Assembly: GCA_946481195.1 (NCBI GenBank)
Contig: CAMLNG010000025.1
Location: 1 to 16,530, forward strand
DNA: 16,530 nucleotides
Source of the DNA: an uncultured Chromatiaceae bacterium
GTDB lineage: Bacteria; Pseudomonadota; Gammaproteobacteria; Enterobacterales; Alteromonadaceae
Direction of reading: 5' to 3'
Position numbers and translations under genes: made by a program. The first letter of the stretch is position 1; every line of letters starts with the position of its first letter. Shown in pieces: positions 13,777 to 16,530 of this stretch. The notes beneath the pieces were generated by a model that was not told the origin of the DNA, ran no database searches, and worked only from the letters and a program-made list of their open reading frames with translations.

Positions 13777-16530
13777 TTAGCTGTTTGATTTAATGGGTCG
13801 CGCTAACCAGCGATCGGCGCGCTTGCGCGCTGTACTGTTAAACCGGCCCCAACTGACGCCCATCCGCACCAGGCCCCAGTAGGTCAGCGGTACCAACAGC
13901 AAACTGGTCAAAGTCGAAAACACCAGGCCACCAATAATGGCAATCGCCATCGGCGCATAACCAGGCCCGCCGCCGCCAATGGTCGCATCACCGAAGGCCA
14001 GTGGTAATAAGCCAAGTACAGTGGTGGACACCGTCATCAGAATGGGCCGCAGCCGCGCCTCACAGGCTTCGACAATCAGCGGCACTAATTCGGCATCCGG
14101 TGTTTCTTCCCGCATCTGGTTGATTCGGTCGACCAGCACGATGCCGTTATTCACCACAATGCCCATCAGCACCAGCATGCCAATCATACCCATGATGCCC
14201 ATTGTCGTGCCGGTAAACAGGAAAGCCCAGAACACGCCGACCATCGAAAACAACAAAGAACCGATAACTGCTGTTGGCAATAACAAACTTTCAAACAGCG
14301 CCGCCATCACCAGATAAATCATACAGACCGCCAGCAACATATTGGTCTGCATAATACCTTGCGCTTCATCCTGATATTGGAAACTGCCTTCAAACGACCA
14401 GCTGTAACCCGGTGGCAGCTGCAGTTGTTCCATCACTTTTTTGATCTGGTCCCGGGCGTCGTCCATTTTCAGTTCTTTATTGAGATTCATGCCAATGGCA
14501 AGGCCAGTCTGGCGGTTAAAGCGGCGGATCTCCCCCAGCCGATCGCTGACCGTCAAGGTTGCCACTTGCGCCAGTCGCACCACTTCAGTGCCCTGTTGTT
14601 TGACCGGAATAGACTCCAGTTCCTGCTGCGAATGGCCGACTTTTTCGTCATACAGTACGCGCAACTGCACTTCGCCCTGGTCCAGCGTACGGAATGTCCG
14701 CAAGTTATTGCCCCGCAGCGCCAAACTTATCGCCTGCGCCACGTTTTGCGCACTTAAACCCTGACGCTGCAATTCGTCATGTTTTAAGCGGATCTGCAAC
14801 TCTTTTTGCCCGCCCTGCACTTCTGAGCGCACATCTTCCAGCCCTTTGATTTGACTCAGTACCGGCACCAAATCTTGTGAAAGCTTAGTCAGCTGCTCAG
14901 TGGAAGGGCCAAGCAGATGTAACTGCATACCGCCGCCGGCATCGCCCCAGCCAAATTGTGGCTTGCCACGCACTAATACCGGCCAGTCTTTGCGGATAGC
15001 GTCCTTGACCTGCTGTAATGGCACTGGCAGCTTGTCGATAAACATAATGGTCGACACAGCAAAACCCGGTGTGTAATAGCTGTACACCGAATCGATATAG
15101 AATTTCTCTTTATTCGCATACAGATAAGATTCCATCCGGCTGACTTCCTGTTCGACTTCCGCTAACGCGTAATTCGACTGAATGTTGTAGTTCAGGAACA
15201 ACCGGTTGGTATCGCCTTCATTGTCATCGCCGCCGGAGATAAACTGCATTGGAATGGCGATACTAAACAGCAGCATAAAAGCAATAAAAGTTGACCAACG
15301 CGGGTGCGCCATAGTCCAGCGCAGCGTACGGCCATAGAATTTATCCAACTTCGATGGCGCCGCGTGTTCCGCCCCAGTGATGCTTTTAATCCGGGTCGAC
15401 AGCAATGGAATTAACGTCAGCGCCATTAACAACGACACCGCCAGCGCTATAGTGATGGCAATAGCGACGTGCTCAAGGAACACTGTCACATCCACTTTCT
15501 GGCCGATGATATTAGGCAAAAACACGATAGCAGTAGTCGCAGTACCGGCCAGTACCGCCAGACTGACCCGATAGACCCCGCGCTCAGTAGCCCGGCGTAC
15601 ATCACCATCCAGTGCCCGCTCGCGGAAAATACTCTCGACCACCACGACCGAGTTATCCACCAACATCCCGACTGCCAACATCAGGCCCATCATACTCAGC
15701 ACGTTCAGGCTGTAATCGAGGAAATACATCATGCCAAGTGTGATGCTAATTGACACCGGCACTGACAACACCACCAGAATAGTGGTCGGGAAATGCCGTA
15801 AAAAGATAAACAGTACGCCAAAGGCCAGTAAAGCACCGGTGACGCCGGAACTCAGCAGGTTAGACAGACTGTCGGTGACACCTTTGGCAGTGTCGTCCAT
15901 CACGTATATGTTAATGCCATTAAACGCCGGGTCTTTGCCTGCCTGATCAATGACTTTCATCGCCGCGCGCGACACTTCGACCAGATTGGCATTGGATTCT
16001 TTATAGACGTTCATGCCAACGGCATAACGTTGGTCCAGCCGGCGGCCTTCCACCCGTTTTGGCAGTTCCAGTTTGATTTCCGCCACATCACCCAGTTGCA
16101 GACCGCGGCCAATCGCCAGTTGTTTGATTTGATCCAGCGATTCAAATTCGCCAATAGGTTTGACCAGAATACTTTCGTCTTTGCTTCTGATTTCGCCAGC
16201 CGTCATGGCAAAGTTTTGCTGACTTAAGGTTTGCAGCAACAGCGCAGCATCTAATTGCATAGCGCGCAGCCGTTCGGGTAACAGCCGGATCGTGACCTGA
16301 CGTTTATCCACACCGTAAAGCTCGACTTTCGACACGCCCTGCACCCGCTCGAGCGGACGTTTGACCTGGCGCTCCAGTAAGTCGTACGCCATCGATAAAT
16401 CGCGTTCGCTCGAGATGCGGACCTGGAAAATCGGCATGTCGTTGGTATTAAACTGGAACACTAATACGCGTTCGACGTCCTTGGGCAGTAAATGCCGGAT
16501 GCCGTCGAGCCGCTCGCGCACTTCAATACT
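13777..16530 (-). CDS. RND efflux permease (HAE1/AcrB type), 5' end outside the window
   Basis: Partial gene: 917 codons visible, with the frame open through the window edge; by comparison with AcrB about 100 N-terminal residues (TM1 and the start of the porter domain) are missing. It is the inner-membrane, proton-driven pump of a tripartite drug/solute exporter. Visible order: rest of the first porter domain, TM2-TM6 (IFLRHFPTTILVVLSVPVS onward), second periplasmic porter and docking domains, then TM7-TM12 ending in LLLVPLTYWGLV. The TM4 motif is LVDNSVVVVES (Asp292 of the fragment), where AcrB has two Asp residues; TM10 has VNNGIVLVD (Asn794-Asn795) where AcrB has Lys. This VDN/NN arrangement is common in SwrC-like pumps. 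Adaptor and outer-membrane partner genes are expected upstream outside the window. The substrate is unknown. Confidence 0.93.
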   Translation of the reverse strand, partial: SIEVRERLDGIRHLLPKDVERVLVFQFNTNDMPIFQVRISSERDLSMAYDLLERQVKRPLERVQGVSKVELYGVDKRQVTIRLLPERLRAMQLDAALLLQTLSQQNFAMTAGEIRSKDESILVKPIGEFESLDQIKQLAIGRGLQLGDVAEIKLELPKRVEGRRLDQRYAVGMNVYKESNANLVEVSRAAMKVIDQAGKDPAFNGINIYVMDDTAKGVTDSLSNLLSSGVTGALLAFGVLFIFLRHFPTTILVVLSVPVSISITLGMMYFLDYSLNVLSMMGLMLAVGMLVDNSVVVVESIFRERALDGDVRRATERGVYRVSLAVLAGTATTAIVFLPNIIGQKVDVTVFLEHVAIAITIALAVSLLMALTLIPLLSTRIKSITGAEHAAPSKLDKFYGRTLRWTMAHPRWSTFIAFMLLFSIAIPMQFISGGDDNEGDTNRLFLNYNIQSNYALAEVEQEVSRMESYLYANKEKFYIDSVYSYYTPGFAVSTIMFIDKLPVPLQQVKDAIRKDWPVLVRGKPQFGWGDAGGGMQLHLLGPSTEQLTKLSQDLVPVLSQIKGLEDVRSEVQGGQKELQIRLKHDELQRQGLSAQNVAQAISLALRGNNLRTFRTLDQGEVQLRVLYDEKVGHSQQELESIPVKQQGTEVVRLAQVATLTVSDRLGEIRRFNRQTGLAIGMNLNKELKMDDARDQIKKVMEQLQLPPGYSWSFEGSFQYQDEAQGIMQTNMLLAVCMIYLVMAALFESLLLPTAVIGSLLFSMVGVFWAFLFTGTTMGIMGMIGMLVLMGIVVNNGIVLVDRINQMREETPDAELVPLIVEACEARLRPILMTVSTTVLGLLPLAFGDATIGGGGPGYAPMAIAIIGGLVFSTLTSLLLVPLTYWGLVRMGVSWGRFNSTARKRADRWLARPIKSNS

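Noticed and set aside
13771..13792. 9-base direct repeat TTTGATTTA at the end of the RND gene
   Set aside because: Short, AT-rich and partly coding; no evidence of an attachment site or target duplication.
1..16530. Mobile element, phage, defence system or CRISPR signatures
   Set aside because: No transposase, integrase, terminal repeats, repeat-spacer array or known defence domain was found, and base use looks uniform.

Overview
The window looks like an ordinary chromosomal stretch from a gammaproteobacterium of roughly 50-55% GC. YgiQ, YgiD (DOPA dioxygenase), a GDT1/UPF0016 exporter behind a manganese riboswitch, an HAE1-type RND pump and a periplasmic beta-propeller/amidohydrolase suggest an aquatic Alteromonadales/Chromatiales-like organism, for example a Rheinheimera or Shewanella relative. 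That placement is inferred from protein style only. There are no insertion sequences, tRNAs, rRNAs, CRISPR arrays or phage genes, and genes are dense with no gene-free gap above 300 bases.

Layout. (1) 15-1415: pyroglutamyl-peptidase (+) converges on a membrane-anchored polysaccharide deacetylase (-). (2) 1644-3520 (-): a small DUF1289 cysteine-rich protein followed by a Kef-like cation:proton antiporter with a TTG start. (3) 3521-3757: a divergent control region with two perfect inverted repeats. (4) 3758-7010 (+): a 1066-residue secreted propeller-amidohydrolase with a clear intrinsic terminator. (5) 7101-7871 (+): 4,5-DOPA extradiol dioxygenase. (6) 12086 down to 7893 (-): a probable five-gene operon of YgiQ radical-SAM protein, GNAT acetyltransferase and three small uncharacterised membrane-anchored proteins, from a promoter with a perfect TATAAT box set inside a short palindrome. 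(7) 12315-12923 (+): a small outer-membrane beta-barrel protein whose stop codon overlaps that of the convergent GDT1 gene. (8) 12920-13675 (-): a GDT1/UPF0016 manganese exporter preceded by a convincing yybP-ykoY manganese riboswitch with its own promoter. (9) 13777-16530 (-): the C-terminal nine tenths of an RND efflux permease running off the window edge.

The strongest functional unit is the riboswitch plus exporter, a manganese-responsive detoxification cassette. Its leader contains a start-proximal segment complementary at 9 of 10 positions to the conserved aptamer strand, which suggests a simple translational switch. The least understood part is the trio of membrane-anchored proteins behind ygiQ and the acetyltransferase. 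I saw no clear defence, toxin-antitoxin or otherwise exotic system.
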